13,381 nt of DNA from Candidatus Falkowbacteria bacterium RIFCSPLOWO2_02_FULL_45_15 (GCA_001777995.1 MFFV01000043.1:1-13381); one strand, 5' to 3'; counted from the stretch's first letter, positions 1 to 7,357 are shown. Translations and numbers: made by a program. Notes: generated by a model not told the origin, from the letters alone.

Positions 1-3000
1 AGGGAATGCCAAAACGCAGGTTAAGATTAATTTTGTCAATCAAGATGATGGCGTTTTTCACCACGATGCCGAAAAGCGCGAGCAAACCGATCAGGCCCGG
101 AAAACTCAAAGAGATGCGAAAAATCGCCAGACCAAAAAATACGCCAATCAGCGCTAACGGAATCGTAAGCAGCACTATCAGCGCTTTTTTGAAAGAATTA
201 AATTGGACGATGAGCGTAGAAATAATCAAAATGCCGGCGAGCACCATGGCGGCTAAGATTGAATAAACCGATTCCTGGTTCTGTTCGTTTTCACCGCCGT
301 AAACTATGGAGTATCCTTCCGGCATTTTATAATCTTTTATTTTTGCTTGAAATTCAGCCAAAACCGCGTTGGGACGGGTTGTTCCTTCCACGCCGGAAGA
401 AAGCAACACGGCGCGCCTTTGGTCAATGCGCGTAATGGCGTCAACCGAGGGCTGAAGTTCAATTTTAGCCACATCTTTCAAAAAAACAGAGTTTCCCAGC
501 CGGTTTACCAACTGCAAATTCTGGATGCTTTCCAAGTTCGGAATGGTTTTGGGGTCAAAGCGCGCGGTTATTTTTATTTCTTTGCCGCCTTGAATTACTT
601 TAGAGACTTCCGTGCCGGTGATGGCTAAGCGCAATACGCTGCCTACTTGCGCCGCGTTTAAATTATTCAGCTCAAGCGCCGCCGGGTTTAAATTAAAAGT
701 ATATTCCGCCGGCGCGTTCTTAAGGGAAATGACCGGGGTGGCTACGCCTTTGACGGAACCAAGCGCTGATTTTAAATCATGGGCGATTTTATCAAGTTGC
801 CGCAAGTCTTCACCGACGATTCTCGCTTCAAAGGCCGAGCCGGCCGGCGGGCCGCCGCGCGGAGATTCCACGATAATGGTCGCGTTGTTGATTGTTTTTA
901 CGTCGGCGCTGATTTGCTTAGCCAAATCGTAAGAAGTGACGTCGCGCTCTTGAGCGTCAACTAAACGCAAAGTAATGCCGGCCAAATTAGAAGTGTCGGT
1001 AAAAGAGCCGCCGCCGATAGTATTCAAAGACGCGCCCGCGCGGCCGACCACGGTGGAAAAATTATCAATCGCTTTATATTTTAATAATTTGGCTTCCACC
1101 TGTCTGACGATTTTATCCGTTTCTTCAATTCTTAAGCCAATCGGCGCCTGCACGGAAATAGTGATGTAATCCTCGTTGGACGCGGGGAAAAATTCAGTCG
1201 GCACAATACCCGTAACTAAAAACGAGACGGCAACGGCGAATAAAACTAACACGGCCGCGATGGTCCGGCGGCGGGTTTTTTTGGTGGCTAAAATTACCCG
1301 CAACGCTTTTTCGTAGTAAGGCAAAATTTTATTAAAATGAATTACGCCGTGAATGGCGCGGCTGGACCAATCATCGTCTTCATGCGTGCCTTGGGCGCGC
1401 AGTTTCTTTTTGATTAATTCGTCATCTTCCGTTTCCGCCTCCATTAGCTCTTTATTATTGATTAAAACATTCCGGCCGCCGCGCCGATACCAGCGAATTA
1501 AAATAACTGCCGCGACTAAGAGCGTCGCCGAGAGGTATGCGTACCATGAGCCCAAAATCGCGCTATAAACGCCGCCGACTGCTAAACCTATGATTATCAG
1601 CCAAAAAAATTTACCCGTTAAGCGAATGCGTTCCAATACCGCCGCCAGCGGATGGTTGATCATTAAAGCGATTAAGAGCGAAGCGATTAAAGTTACGGAC
1701 ACGGTAATGGGCACGGATTTGATAAATTCGCCCATAATGCCGGTAGACAAAAGCATGGGCAAAAACGCCCAGACGGTCGTTAAAGTGGTAGTGGTTAACA
1801 CTACTTTAAAATCGTTTAATACCAAGAGTACCGCTTCTTCCGGCGTGTATTTACCGGTGCGCAAATATTGCTTGGTTGCCGAAACTACGACAATCGCGTC
1901 GTCAACCAGCAACCCGAGCGAAAGCAACAAAGAAAATACCGACAAAAAGTTTAAAGTAAGCCCGGCGTAATCCATGACGCCGAAAGTGACGAAAAAAGTC
2001 AGCGGCACGGCGAGTCCCGCGACCAAAGCTTCTTTTAAACCAACTAACAGAAATAAAATGCCGCCGACTAAAATAATAGTCAAAATAAAATCGTGCGTTA
2101 ACTGTTCAAATTGCCGGCCGATAATTTCCGCCATGTCAATATTAACGTGATAATTGATGCCGGGCGGAAATTTCTTCAATAAATCGTTAATCGCGGTTTT
2201 GCTTTGGTTAATCGTGGCCACGATGTTGCCGCCGGTTTTTTTTACGATGGATAAAGTAATGGCGTCGGTGGGCGTTTGGCCGTCTCCGGATTGGCGTGAG
2301 TAAGTCGTCTTTTTGATTGTTTTTTCCGAAACGGCGGCGACATCTTTTAAGTAAATCAAGCTGCCGCTGTCGCCGTGCGTAATCGGGATATTGGCGATAG
2401 CCGCGGCGGAAAAAAGCCGCGCGTCCGAGCGGATGGTGTAATTGAATTTATCGCCGGTAAAAATGCCGGCGGGCAGGGCTAAATTCGTCGCTTTAACGGC
2501 TTGATTGGCTGAATCAGGCGAGAGGCGGTAAAAATTTAGTTTTTGCGGGTCGTAAGCGACTTCATATTCAATTTCGTCTCCGCCGGACACTAATACTTCG
2601 CGCACCCCGGGAATTTTTTCCAATTCATCCGCAATGTCATCGGCGTACCGACGCATAGCCAAACCGTCGTAAGGCCCGGACAAACTGACGGTCCAAATCG
2701 GCTGGTCGTCTAAAGATATTTCTTTCACCTGCGGCTCTTGCGCGTCGGCCGGCAATTCCCCTTTTAGCGAAGAGACTTTGTCGCGCAGTTTGCGGATAGA
2801 ATCGTCCAAATCCTGCTTGGCTTCAAACTCAACCGTAATCGCCGAGATTGAATTAGCCGAAGTGGAAGTAATTTTATTAATGCCCTTAACGCTGGAGATG
2901 CCGGTTTCCAATTTTTTGGTAACCAATTCTTCAATGTCTGCCGGCGACACGCCCGGGTAGACGGTGGCGACGACGGCAATGGGAATTTTTACCTCCGGAT

Positions 3001-3199
3001 TTGATTCGCGCGGTAACTTTTGATAAGAGTAAATTCCCCAAGTGGAAATTAAAATAATCAATAAAACAACCACCCGAAAATTGCTGACGAAAAAATTCAG
3101 CCAAGTTTTGCGCAAAGCCGGATTGAACTCCAATTTAGCGAGGTATTTGGAGTCAGAGGATAACTCGGTGTTTTGTTGTGGCTTATTTTCATCGTTCAT
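1..3199 (-). CDS. RND-family multidrug efflux permease (AcrB/HAE1-like), 3' end cut by window edge
   Basis: This is an inner-membrane proton-driven pump that works with the membrane fusion protein encoded just upstream. I translated the minus strand from ATG at 3199 and found it open to the left edge, about 1066 residues, so the C-terminal part is missing. TM1 lies near residues 41-58. It is followed by a porter domain with the motif YPGVSPADIEELV. The TM4 proton-relay pair is D433-D434 (codons at 1898-1903) in GLLVDDAIVVV. The TM10 lysine is K1048 (codon 56-58) in GIVVKNAIILID, matching the AcrB lysine of that motif. Between TM6 and TM7 there are two extra hydrophobic segments (about residues 530-572, nt 1484-1612) followed by an acidic/basic linker, which are absent from AcrB. 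The start lies 11 nt after the adaptor's stop, with no clear Shine-Dalgarno. The substrate cannot be read from the sequence. The family call is very secure. Confidence 0.95.
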   Translation of the reverse strand, partial: MNDENKPQQNTELSSDSKYLAKLEFNPALRKTWLNFFVSNFRVVVLLIILISTWGIYSYQKLPRESNPEVKIPIAVVATVYPGVSPADIEELVTKKLETGISSVKGINKITSTSANSISAITVEFEAKQDLDDSIRKLRDKVSSLKGELPADAQEPQVKEISLDDQPIWTVSLSGPYDGLAMRRYADDIADELEKIPGVREVLVSGGDEIEYEVAYDPQKLNFYRLSPDSANQAVKATNLALPAGIFTGDKFNYTIRSDARLFSAAAIANIPITHGDSGSLIYLKDVAAVSEKTIKKTTYSRQSGDGQTPTDAITLSIVKKTGGNIVATINQSKTAINDLLKKFPPGINYHVNIDMAEIIGRQFEQLTHDFILTIILVGGILFLLVGLKEALVAGLAVPLTFFVTFGVMDYAGLTLNFLSVFSLLLSLGLLVDDAIVVVSATKQYLRTGKYTPEEAVLLVLNDFKVVLTTTTLTTVWAFLPMLLSTGIMGEFIKSVPITVSVTLIASLLIALMINHPLAAVLERIRLTGKFFWLIIIGLAVGGVYSAILGSWYAYLSATLLVAAVILIRWYRRGGRNVLINNKELMEAETEDDELIKKKLRAQGTHEDDDWSSRAIHGVIHFNKILPYYEKALRVILATKKTRRRTIAAVLVLFAVAVSFLVTGIVPTEFFPASNEDYITISVQAPIGLRIEETDKIVRQVEAKLLKYKAIDNFSTVVGRAGASLNTIGGGSFTDTSNLAGITLRLVDAQERDVTSYDLAKQISADVKTINNATIIVESPRGGPPAGSAFEARIVGEDLRQLDKIAHDLKSALGSVKGVATPVISLKNAPAEYTFNLNPAALELNNLNAAQVGSVLRLAITGTEVSKVIQGGKEIKITARFDPKTIPNLESIQNLQLVNRLGNSVFLKDVAKIELQPSVDAITRIDQRRAVLLSSGVEGTTRPNAVLAEFQAKIKDYKMPEGYSIVYGGENEQNQESVYSILAAMVLAGILIISTLIVQFNSFKKALIVLLTIPLALIGVFFGLAIFRISLSFPGLIGLLALFGIVVKNAIILIDKINLNLRFGIP

Positions 3200-3210
3200 G
3201 TTAAGAAATT

Positions 3211-5001
3211 TTAATTTTGTGTTTGTACATTTTGCCCCTCTTCCAGCTCCTTGTTCCCTTCCGTGATCACTTCATCCCCGTTGCGCAGACCGCTGGTAAC
3301 TTCTATTTTTTCCCCTTCGGTTATGCCTAACTCCACGGGAATTTTTGCCGCCTTGCCGTCTTTAACGATAAACACGAATGTTTCGTTGGGCGTGATGGAT
3401 ACGGCCTGCAGCGGCACAAAAAAACTGCCGGCGAGCGGGCCCGCGCTTTGGCTTTGCACCGGCATTTTAACGTCCACAAAAGTTTCGGCAATTAATTTTT
3501 TATCCTTGTTGTCATAGGTAATTTCTACCGTGACTTTTTTGGTCATCGCGTCCGCCGCCGGATCAATGCGCGTTACCGCCCCTGCTAAATTATCGTTAAT
3601 TGCCGCTGGTTGCCCTAACTTTATCTTATAAATATCTTCGGAAGAAATTCCGACGATTATCTTGACCGCGTCATTTTGAGAAATTTCCGCTAGTTTCTGC
3701 CCGGCGCGAACCTCGCCGCCCAACTCTACCGATTTTTGAGTAACAACGCCCGCAATCGGCGCTTCTACCGATAAATCAGCGGCTTGCGTTTGGATAATAT
3801 TAAGCTGGCCGCGCGCGTTGTCTAAGGCGGCTTTAGCGCTAATTAACGCTTGTTCTTTGCCTTTACGCGCGCTGGCTAACGCCGCTACGGCAGTGTCATA
3901 GCCGGTTTGCGCTAAAGTAAGCTGGCTGCGGGCAATGTTAACCGCATTTTGCAAAGCGTCTAACTGCTGTTTATTTACTAAATCAACATTTTGTAAACTA
4001 TTTAAAGTCGCTTGCGCCGCTACTTGCGCGTTGATGACAGTGGAGCGCAAATTGGAAAACAGGCTTCTTTGCGCCATTAAAGCAGAATCAGGGAAGTTGG
4101 AATTAGCAATAGTATGATTTAAAACGGCAATGGTCGAATCAATTAAATCTTTCGTCTGGCTAAGCAGTTGCGCTACCGCCTTAACGCCCGCGAGGACATC
4201 GTCCGTGTTAACGCCGGCTTTGTCTTGTGCCAAGTAAACCGCTCGCGTTAACGTATATTTATTTTTAGCGTCAGTTACCGTCTGTAGATTGGTTACTCCT
4301 AAAGTTGAGCTAATGCCCGGCAATTGCCCGCTGTCTTTATCTTCGCCCAACAAATAATTAACCTGATCTAACGCACTGCTAACGGCATTAAGGTAATTAT
4401 GGTAAGAAATAACCGCGTTATTTTTTATGTCTTCCTTGTTTTTTTCCTGCAAATTTCTGGCATTGGCTAAATTATCTTCGGCGGTCTGCAGCCCGATGGC
4501 AACGCTGCCAACGGATTCCTGCGCGCGCCTAATCCCTAACTCCGCCTGGCGGATGTTTTCGTCTAAAGTACGCTGGTTAGAGTCGTAGCTTAACTGCATA
4601 TTACCGGCGTTCGTTTGGGCGTTATTTAAATTAGCCAGCAAAGTGCTGTCGTATAAGGAAATTAAAACTTGTTTGGCGGTAACCGTATCGCCGGTTTTAA
4701 AATAAACGCCGCGCGCCGTGCCGTTAACCATCGCCACCACCTCAACTTTGCTGTCGGCTTTAACCGTACCGACGGTGGCAATGTTTGCCTGCCCGTTGCC
4801 GTCAACGCCTAATACCATCGTTTTAACCTGCGGGGCGACATTAGCGACTTTTTCGCCCTGCACTTGGCCGTTATTTTTTACGAAGTTTTGGAAAACAAAA
4901 ATTATGCTGCCGATTAAAATAATCGCTAGCGGAATTATAAACCATGAGCTTTTAAACCGATTTTGATTTTGAACGGATGCTTGTTCCAAAAAGTTAGCCA
5001 T
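3211..5001 (-). CDS. Membrane fusion protein / periplasmic adaptor of the RND pump (HlyD/AcrA-like)
   Basis: This 596-aa adaptor links the RND pump to the cell exterior. An N-terminal membrane anchor lies at residues 20-40 and there is no lipobox. The two lipoyl half-motifs are at about 84-118 (NGTARGVYFKTGDTV) and 409-442 (EAPIAGVVTQKSVELGGEV). About 285 residues of Ala/Gln/Leu-rich helix separate them. The beta-barrel is near 443-515, and the membrane-proximal domain is 520-596, ending in the typical GLRNGDEVITEG. AcrA-type hairpins between lipoyl halves are far shorter, so this protein is long for the family. Residues about 195-330 look like an inserted helical bundle rather than a simple hairpin. 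The start ATG lies 15 nt after the Rrf2 stop behind an A-rich tract with no Shine-Dalgarno. It is probably co-transcribed with the genes on both sides. Confidence 0.93.
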   Translation of the reverse strand: MANFLEQASVQNQNRFKSSWFIIPLAIILIGSIIFVFQNFVKNNGQVQGEKVANVAPQVKTMVLGVDGNGQANIATVGTVKADSKVEVVAMVNGTARGVYFKTGDTVTAKQVLISLYDSTLLANLNNAQTNAGNMQLSYDSNQRTLDENIRQAELGIRRAQESVGSVAIGLQTAEDNLANARNLQEKNKEDIKNNAVISYHNYLNAVSSALDQVNYLLGEDKDSGQLPGISSTLGVTNLQTVTDAKNKYTLTRAVYLAQDKAGVNTDDVLAGVKAVAQLLSQTKDLIDSTIAVLNHTIANSNFPDSALMAQRSLFSNLRSTVINAQVAAQATLNSLQNVDLVNKQQLDALQNAVNIARSQLTLAQTGYDTAVAALASARKGKEQALISAKAALDNARGQLNIIQTQAADLSVEAPIAGVVTQKSVELGGEVRAGQKLAEISQNDAVKIIVGISSEDIYKIKLGQPAAINDNLAGAVTRIDPAADAMTKKVTVEITYDNKDKKLIAETFVDVKMPVQSQSAGPLAGSFFVPLQAVSITPNETFVFIVKDGKAAKIPVELGITEGEKIEVTSGLRNGDEVITEGNKELEEGQNVQTQN

Positions 5002-5016
5002 ATTTTTTTATTTTTT

Positions 5017-5433
5017 TTACTTATGTTTAATTAAAGGATGAGCTACTAAATTTTCTAAATTTACGCTTTTTAAATACTGCAAAAAGTCATCGCGCAAATG
5101 CATCATAAAATGTACCAGCAATTTGCCGTCGCGATGCCGGCAAACCTCGCACATTAACGCCTTGGCCGTTCTGTCTTCTTCCGGCTTCATGACTTTGATG
5201 ACTTGATATAAAGTAATTTTTCCCGCCGGCCGGGCCAAAACAAATCCGCCGTTAGGGCCAAAACTGGCTTTGACTATTTTACCGCGGCTTAACGCTTGAA
5301 AAACTTTCTGCAAAAAAGAAACGGAAATTTTTTCCGCCTTAGCGATTTCACCGATTTTTACGCTCCGCTTGGTATTTTTCGCTAAATAAATCAAGCCCAG
5401 CAGCGCGTACAGAATGGTATTATTGACAACCAT
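5017..5433 (-). CDS. Rrf2-family transcriptional regulator with a CxxC pair
   Basis: This is a 138-aa DNA-binding regulator and the first gene of the efflux operon. The winged helix-turn-helix is clear: VKIGEIAKAEKISVSFLQKV (25-44) is the helix-turn-helix and FGPNGGFVLARP (58-69) the wing, followed by ITLYQVIKVMKPEE, as in IscR/NsrR/CymR relatives. Instead of the three-cysteine cluster of IscR or NsrR it has C95-x2-C98, with H100, H108 and H112 nearby. This could bind zinc or a metal cluster, or act as a thiol switch. Length matches the family (about 130-160). A near-consensus sigma-70 promoter and a palindrome overlapping its -10 lie directly upstream, which suggests autoregulation and control of the two pump genes. 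The leader is short and lacks a Shine-Dalgarno. Family assignment is firm; the signal sensed is unknown. Confidence 0.92.
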   Translation of the reverse strand: MVVNNTILYALLGLIYLAKNTKRSVKIGEIAKAEKISVSFLQKVFQALSRGKIVKASFGPNGGFVLARPAGKITLYQVIKVMKPEEDRTAKALMCEVCRHRDGKLLVHFMMHLRDDFLQYLKSVNLENLVAHPLIKHK

Positions 5434-5448
5434 ATATTGTGGACAAAT

Positions 5449-5463
5449 ATTATCTTAGATAAT
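5449..5463. promoter_or_regulatory. Palindromic operator overlapping the Rrf2 promoter -10
   Basis: ATTATCT-T-AGATAAT is a perfect inverted repeat with 7-bp arms and a 1-bp centre. It shares its last two bases with the -10 hexamer and covers the predicted transcription start. A dimeric repressor bound here would block RNA polymerase. The likely ligand is the Rrf2 protein encoded immediately downstream; that assignment is inferred from position. Confidence 0.65.
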
Positions 5464-5489
5464 TATACTCTTAAACTATTTTTTGTCAA
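5462..5489 (-). promoter_or_regulatory. Sigma-70 promoter of the Rrf2-MFP-RND operon
   Basis: On the minus strand, a perfect TTGACA (5484-5489) is followed by a 16-bp spacer and a perfect TATAAT (5462-5467). The predicted transcription start is near 5455, giving a leader of about 20 nt to the Rrf2 ATG at 5433. It is the best promoter-like match I found in the window. Confidence 0.85.
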
Positions 5490-5502
5490 GGCATTAATTT
5501 TA

Positions 5503-5581
5503 GCGATGATGGTAAATTTAAAAAAGAAGCTGATAACTTAGCTTCCTCCTTATCCGTTAAATTTAAAACAGCCGTCATCGC
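5503..5581. repeat. Outer inverted repeat around the terminator
   Basis: The 10-mer at 5503-5512 and the reverse complement of 5572-5581 match at nine positions (GCGATGAtGG versus GCGATGAcGG). Each is followed inward by a self-complementary TAAATTTA (5513-5520 and 5558-5565). The terminator hairpin sits between the arms. The right arm overlaps the last codon and stop of the methyltransferase gene. It may form a long-range stem; no function is known. Confidence 0.4.
5520..5545 (-). terminator. Rho-independent terminator after the methyltransferase gene
   Basis: The stem pairs 5526-5533 with 5538-5545 (GAAGCT core, one G-T pair, 4-nt loop). On the minus strand it is followed by six T (5520-5525). 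It lies about 30 bp after the methyltransferase stop and before the Rrf2 promoter, so it separates the two transcription units. Confidence 0.75.
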
Positions 5582-6099
5582 CTGTATAAATAAACAGCGG
5601 CGGCTTTAGCCGTTGGCTTGTCAATTATTCCCGGCTGCCAGCCGGGAATGGGAAAAACATAAGAAACAACGCGCGCGCCCGGCTTTAATTCCCGCTCTAA
5701 CTTAAATTTTAATTTAGCGGCGATGGAATGCGGCATGCCAAAAAAATACACCGCATCGGCGCCGGATAAATTTTCGGCGAATAAATTTTTCCATCTGAAT
5801 TGAACGTCAACGGCGCCGATTATTATTTTTTTTAGTTGGCAAATTAAATACAGCGGCAAAGCTAACTCCACGCCGATGGCGCGCGCCTGAAACTGCCGCG
5901 CGGCATAAAAAACAACTTGGCCGCTGCCGCAGCCCAAATCGTAAAAAACTTCTCCGGCTTGCAAATTAGCCAGCTTAAAAATCCGCTTTAAATCCTTGCG
6001 CCAGCACGGCACCCAGGGAGCGAAAGAAAAACTAGCGTAAGCGTAGGAAATAAGAAGAATCAGTATAAATAATAATAAAGCGTATAATAACCACTCCAT
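5575..6099 (-). CDS. Membrane-anchored class I SAM-dependent methyltransferase
   Basis: This 174-aa protein has an N-terminal membrane helix (residues 3-22), then a short Rossmann-type methyltransferase domain. Motif I is FYDLGCGSGQV (52-62), and the acidic residue that would hold the SAM ribose is E78 in IGVELA. A later strand, DAVYFFGMP (115-123), takes the position of motif IV, and GARVVSYVFPIPGW follows near 141-154. The layout resembles bacterial relatives of the FAM173/ATPSC-KMT type lysine methyltransferases, which also combine a membrane anchor with a minimal domain. That specific link is a guess. The start lies 1 nt after the DUF475 stop, so the two are certainly co-transcribed and perhaps translationally coupled. 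The substrate is unknown. The stop is TGA, and a terminator follows. Confidence 0.85.
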   Translation of the reverse strand: MEWLLYALLLFILILLISYAYASFSFAPWVPCWRKDLKRIFKLANLQAGEVFYDLGCGSGQVVFYAARQFQARAIGVELALPLYLICQLKKIIIGAVDVQFRWKNLFAENLSGADAVYFFGMPHSIAAKLKFKLERELKPGARVVSYVFPIPGWQPGIIDKPTAKAAAVYLYRR

Positions 6100-6100
6100 T

Positions 6101-7018
6101 TTAAGAATGTTGTTTTTTTAGTTCGCGGTGAGATAAATAAAAAAATACCGCCAAAAGCAAAAAGGTGTTAAGCGGCGCGAGCCAAAAGGGATATTCGCGG
6201 CCGAAACTTTCTAAAATCATAATCGCGCCCAGAAAGCCGATGGTATACATCGCCCCATTTTTTAAATAAACGAATTTGGTAATTACCTTAATGCCTTTAA
6301 CCGTCATTTCCCTGACGACGAAGGCGCCGATGCCGTTGCCAATAATGATGAGCGGCACGGACATCGTAAAGGCAAAAGCGCCGATAACGCCGTCAATGGA
6401 AAAGGAAGCGTCGATTGCTTCCAGATATAAAATTTTGCTCCAGGCGCTTAGCTTGCCGCCTAACAGCTCTTTTTCTTTTTCTTCGGCGTTGCGTTTAAAG
6501 CCGTCCGTAATGAAAAAAGCGGTGACGCCGATGGAAGCGGCTAAAGCGAGCAACGGGTTAGTCCGCACGGAAAAATAGATAACGGCGGTTAAAAAAATAG
6601 AGGCGAACGCGTAAAACCAAATTGATTGGCGGTGGATAAAGCCTTCCAGAGAAAAAGCGTAACTTTTTTGTTCCAAAAAAATCCAGCCCAAAAATACGAA
6701 GAAAAGATAAACGCCGCCGCCCAATAATAGCAGCGGTTTGGAGGTTTCTAACGACTGCGCCACTAATTCGTCGTTGGAAAAAGCCGCGTTGATGACTTCC
6801 GTAACGGATAAATCCGGGTTGGCAAACTGCACGATTAAAAACGGCAAAACGCCGCGCACCAAAAAAACAGCGAACAGCAAGCCCCAAAATAAAAAAATCT
6901 GGCGGAAACGCTCGGGCATCGTCTTTAAGACGTTGGCGTTGACGATGGCGTTATCCACGCTGGAAATAACTTCAAAGGCGATTAAGCCGATGATAACGAT
7001 GAGGAAGTTAAAAAACAT
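6101..7018 (-). CDS. DUF475 / TerC-superfamily integral membrane protein
   Basis: This 305-aa polytopic membrane protein has about eight hydrophobic segments. Two half-motifs typical of the TerC/DUF475 group carry acidic residues inside membrane segments: FEVISSVDNAI (E16, D22, N23) and LEAIDASFSIDGVIGAFAFT (E200, D203, D209). Relatives such as TerC/Alx-like proteins move divalent metal ions, mainly manganese; transport here is inferred from the family only. The reading frame stays open for 20 codons upstream, but that stretch is the tRNA-Gln gene, so I place the start at ATG 7018, where MFFNFLIVIIGL begins the first membrane helix. The start codon is only 3 nt from the mature tRNA end, leaving no room for a Shine-Dalgarno outside the tRNA. 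Confidence 0.9.
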   Translation of the reverse strand: MFFNFLIVIIGLIAFEVISSVDNAIVNANVLKTMPERFRQIFLFWGLLFAVFLVRGVLPFLIVQFANPDLSVTEVINAAFSNDELVAQSLETSKPLLLLGGGVYLFFVFLGWIFLEQKSYAFSLEGFIHRQSIWFYAFASIFLTAVIYFSVRTNPLLALAASIGVTAFFITDGFKRNAEEKEKELLGGKLSAWSKILYLEAIDASFSIDGVIGAFAFTMSVPLIIIGNGIGAFVVREMTVKGIKVITKFVYLKNGAMYTIGFLGAIMILESFGREYPFWLAPLNTFLLLAVFFYLSHRELKKQHS

Positions 7019-7021
7019 ATG

Positions 7022-7092
7022 CTCGGGGACATGGATTCGAACCATGATTGACGGCTCCAAAGGCCGCTGTCCTACCATTAGACGATCCCCGA
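7022..7092 (-). tRNA. tRNA-Gln (anticodon UUG)
   Basis: A complete 71-nt cloverleaf can be folded by hand on the minus strand. The acceptor TCGGGGA pairs with TCCCCGA, followed by discriminator G. The D arm is GTCT/GGAC with loop AATGGTA. The anticodon arm is GCGGC/GCCGT with loop CTTTGGA, so the anticodon is TTG. There is a 4-nt variable loop, and the T arm is CATGG-TTCGAAT-CCATG. CCA is not encoded (GCAT follows the acceptor). It lies 3 nt after the GIY-YIG stop and 3 nt before the DUF475 start, all on one strand, so it is part of a mixed mRNA-tRNA transcript. Confidence 0.95.
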
Positions 7093-7095
7093 AAG

Positions 7096-7347
7096 CTATA
7101 TTTTAATATTACTTAATCTTCTATTTAAATAAGACCTGCCATAACCAGTTTTTAAACTCTTCTCCCTTTTTATAGCATCCTCTTTTACTAAACAAGCTTC
7201 ATAATAAATAAGCTGCAACGGCCTCCTATTTTTTGTCGATTGTACTAAACCACTTTGGTGTCGAAAAAATCTATTCCTTAAATCATCAGTCCAGCCCACA
7301 TATAATTTACCATCTCTTTTGCTTTTTAAAACATAAATGTAATACAT
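7096..7347 (-). CDS. Small GIY-YIG nuclease-domain protein (UvrC/YhbQ-like)
   Basis: This 83-aa protein consists of a single GIY-YIG domain. YYIYVL (2-7) and LYVGWT (15-20) are the two name-giving strands, followed by DDLRNRFFRHQSG with the catalytic-type arginine. The tail KEDAIKREKSLKTGYGRSYL is typical of stand-alone bacterial members. The catalytic glutamate is expected in the region of the KRE/EKSLK helix. The start is ATG 7347, where the domain begins. The frame stays open upstream, but that extra 45-codon stretch reads through a palindrome and a terminator hairpin. Stand-alone members are often annotated as putative endonucleases; their role is poorly known. The gene ends 3 nt before the tRNA-Gln and lies between it and an apparent tRNA-Gln remnant. 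Confidence 0.88.
   Translation of the reverse strand: MYYIYVLKSKRDGKLYVGWTDDLRNRFFRHQSGLVQSTKNRRPLQLIYYEACLVKEDAIKREKSLKTGYGRSYLNRRLSNIKI
7169..7195 (-). promoter_or_regulatory. Possible internal promoter for tRNA-Gln and DUF475
   Basis: Inside the GIY-YIG gene, minus-strand TTGTTT (7190-7195) and TGC-TATAAA (hexamer 7169-7174, extended -10 form) are 15 bp apart. The predicted start, near 7162, is about 70 nt upstream of the tRNA. The spacer is short and AT-rich matches are common, so this is weak. Confidence 0.3.
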
Positions 7348-7357
7348 AACATGCGGG

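Noticed and set aside
6..3266. Plus-strand open frames opposite the RND and adaptor genes
   Set aside because: They are antisense shadows of long, well-conserved minus-strand genes and show no domain or ribosome binding site.
6558..6887. Minus-strand 109-codon frame inside the DUF475 gene
   Set aside because: It is an out-of-frame shadow rich in Arg and Phe with no recognisable features.
7019..7078. N-terminal extension of the DUF475 protein by 20 codons (frame open to 7078)
   Set aside because: The extra codons are the tRNA-Gln gene read in frame; the protein sense and family start begin at ATG 7018.
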